Source of the DNA: Bradyrhizobium sp.
GTDB lineage: Bacteria; Pseudomonadota; Alphaproteobacteria; Rhizobiales; Xanthobacteraceae
Direction of reading: 5' to 3'
Length of the DNA: 64,000 nucleotides
Assembly: GCF_016213215.1 (NCBI RefSeq)
Contig: NZ_JACRAW010000154.1
Span: 1 to 64,000 of the forward strand
Of this stretch, positions 62,738 to 64,000 are shown in pieces. Within the stretch, counting starts at the first letter, position 1; every line of letters starts with the position of its first letter. The translations under genes were made by a program, and so were the position numbers. The notes below the pieces were generated by a model. That model worked only from the letters and a program-made list of their open reading frames with translations, was not told where the DNA came from and made no database searches.

Positions 62738-63424
62738 ATGCCCGCATCGATCAGGAGCTTTTTAGTCGCAACCGATGGATCGGAGCCCGCCGACCGCGCG
62801 CTCGATGTTGCCGCCGCCATGGCGCAAGCCGCAGGCGGGAGCATCAAGCTTATGACGGTCTGGATCGCGTTGCCCGAACAGCAGCAACAGCAGTTCCGGC
62901 GCGCCGAGGGCGAGCTGGCTGACCCATCCGAAGCGTTTGGTGAACAGATCCTGGCGCGCGCACGCTATCATCTGCAGCAAGCCGGCATCGAGCCGTCAGC
63001 TTCGCTGCTGCGCTGGGGTGATCCGGCCGAATCGGTCATTGCGGTAATCGCGGAGGAAGAGGTCGATGCGGTCGTGGTCGGACGGCGGCTGCTGCGGACC
63101 CCCATGGGCTTCATGATCGCACCATTGCGGGAGGGCAAGATTGTTCCGCCGGACGAGTTCAGTGCCTGGCCGGAGCCCGAGCGCAAGGCCGCTCAGGAGA
63201 CCATCGAAAACCTGCAGCACGAGCTCGCGCAGATTGTCCGCAATGTCCCTGTCTGGGAAAAGGAGCACCGCGACGAAGTCCAGAAGCTTGATCGCCAGAC
63301 CACCCTCGTTGCCATCGACCTAGGCATCAACGCAGCAAAGGGAAGCTTTACTGACCTTCCTCGCGTGCTGGAATACCTTGATGCCGTCCGCGTCGACCTG
63401 ATCGACAATTCGGCTCGCCAATGA
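62738..63424 (+). pseudogene. Universal-stress-protein / Lon-like protease chimera
   Basis: 228 residues in one frame. Residues 1-115 are a universal stress protein (SFLVATDGSEPADRALDVAAAMA ... AVVVGRR) that ends before the usual GxxGS nucleotide motif. From about residue 118 the sequence changes to an internal piece of the COG1067/AAA_32 Lon-like ATP-dependent protease (FMIAPLREGKIVPPDEF ... DLPRVLEYLDAVRVDLIDN) and then stops, without the ATPase or protease domains. The junction is near 63090-63105. I infer an in-frame deletion that joined two neighbouring genes. It may still make a stable stress-type protein. Confidence 0.7.
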
Positions 63425-63630
63425 TCGACACCGCAAGAAAAGCCGGCATTGCGACCATCCTTGCAGATCCTATGCCCGGCGACCTCCACGCTTTCCTGCC
63501 GGCCTACGTCAAGGGCAGCCTGTTGATCACGCGTCGACCAAAGACGCACGGACGGCGCCGACAGCCTCCCGCGCACATGCCCGTCCTGCTGCTGGCATCG
63601 GAGGATTCCGGGCGGACAGATTTGGACTAG
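63421..63630 (+). CDS. Short unrecognised frame after the chimera
   Basis: 69 residues, starting within the stop of the preceding frame (ATGA overlap). No family is recognised; the Arg/Pro-rich end suggests a remnant or a frame-shifted tail of a deleted gene rather than a functional protein. Confidence 0.3.
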   Translation: MIDTARKAGIATILADPMPGDLHAFLPAYVKGSLLITRRPKTHGRRRQPPAHMPVLLLASEDSGRTDLD

Positions 63631-63635
63631 CCGCC

Positions 63636-64000
63636 GTGCAGGATCCGCTAAAGCAAACTCAACTCCTTGCCAGCCTGGAGCAGCGTCTCGGCCGACTGCA
63701 TGCACGGCAGCGTCTTGGGATCGAAGCGGATCATGAAGCCCAGGTCTTTGGACAGGGCCTGAACTTCTTCCATCTAGAGAACTGGTATTCGATTCATTCA
63801 GTCATACGCAACGTCCTGAAATTGTGCGGACTGTATGGGCGGGGACGCAGGAATGCCGAGCGGATCGTCGTCAACATCAACGAGATCCGGTCGGCAAGAC
63901 TGCCGGCTCAATTCGACGGCTTCACGATCCTGCACATCAGTGACACTCATGTCGACATGAACCAGCGTGCCATGGCGCGCCTCGCCGAACTGGTCGGCGG
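63636..64000 (+). CDS. Metallophosphoesterase (3' partial)
   Basis: About 121 residues from a GTG at 63636; the frame is open to the window edge. The first 85 residues form a helical N-terminal region with charged and Trp/Tyr-rich stretches (NFFHLENWYSIHSVI). The first metallophosphoesterase motif, FTILHISDTHVD, follows near residue 98 and supplies the metal-binding Asp and His. The remaining metal-binding motifs lie beyond the window. Such calcineurin-like proteins occur in low-oxygen gene sets of rhizobia. Confidence 0.75.
   Translation, partial: MQDPLKQTQLLASLEQRLGRLHARQRLGIEADHEAQVFGQGLNFFHLENWYSIHSVIRNVLKLCGLYGRGRRNAERIVVNINEIRSARLPAQFDGFTILHISDTHVDMNQRAMARLAELVG

Overview
The window looks like chromosome from a Bradyrhizobium-type alphaproteobacterium (inference from high GC, long divergent operons, exopolysaccharide genes, TRAP and CoA-linked catabolic clusters, a PEP-CTERM protein and a low-oxygen/dormancy-type gene group). 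I saw no tRNA, rRNA, CRISPR array, insertion sequence or prophage.

Region 1 (1-22960) is a surface-polysaccharide locus. It begins with the tail of a repetitive surface protein, then holds glycosyltransferases, a Wzx-type flippase, a Wzy-type polymerase, a chain-length protein without its kinase domain, two methyltransferases, the initiating sugar-phosphate transferase, an MBOAT O-acyltransferase with an SGNH-like partner, an acyl carrier protein, an FkbH-like HAD protein, a VOC protein, a serine hydrolase, a NarL/LuxR-type regulator and two paralogous proteins of no family I recognise. A 14-bp palindrome (TTGAS-N4-GTCAA) lies ahead of seven plus-strand transcription units, and in four cases a TA-starting hexamer lies at exactly the same distance downstream. 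This looks like a local CRP/FNR-type regulon. The MBOAT, SGNH, ACP and FkbH genes together suggest that an ACP-borne, perhaps glyceroyl, group is transferred to the polymer.

Region 2 (22961-33339) is mixed metabolism: pobA, pncB, a PEP-CTERM protein, a nitronate monooxygenase, a TetR gene with two identical operators and a small divergent protein, a three-domain Aas-type acyltransferase/acyl-ACP synthetase, and a truncated alpha/beta-hydrolase.

Region 3 (33340-52400) is organic-acid catabolism. It holds tcuAB with a divergent GntR gene and a palindromic operator, a beta-hydroxyacid dehydrogenase, upp, acyl-CoA ligases, a CoA-transferase, an acyl-CoA dehydrogenase, a cupin, a TRAP transporter (with a second, truncated binding-protein gene) and a divergent CaiB-MaoC-CitE operon ending in an IclR gene. 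The CaiB-MaoC-CitE set resembles C5-dicarboxylate (itaconate/mesaconate/citramalate) pathways. A secreted GH79-like hydrolase follows.

Region 4 (54056-64000) resembles the rhizobial low-oxygen/stationary-phase set: host-attachment protein, CBS-BON protein, PolX, a second nicotinate phosphoribosyltransferase, ChaB, a phosphoribosyltransferase, a COG2187 kinase-like protein, a PRPP synthetase, a hibernation factor fused to a cold-shock-like domain, a universal-stress/Lon-like chimera and the start of a metallophosphoesterase. Five FixK/FNR-type boxes (two of them imperfect) lie in its promoters, three with a -10-like hexamer at exact class II spacing.
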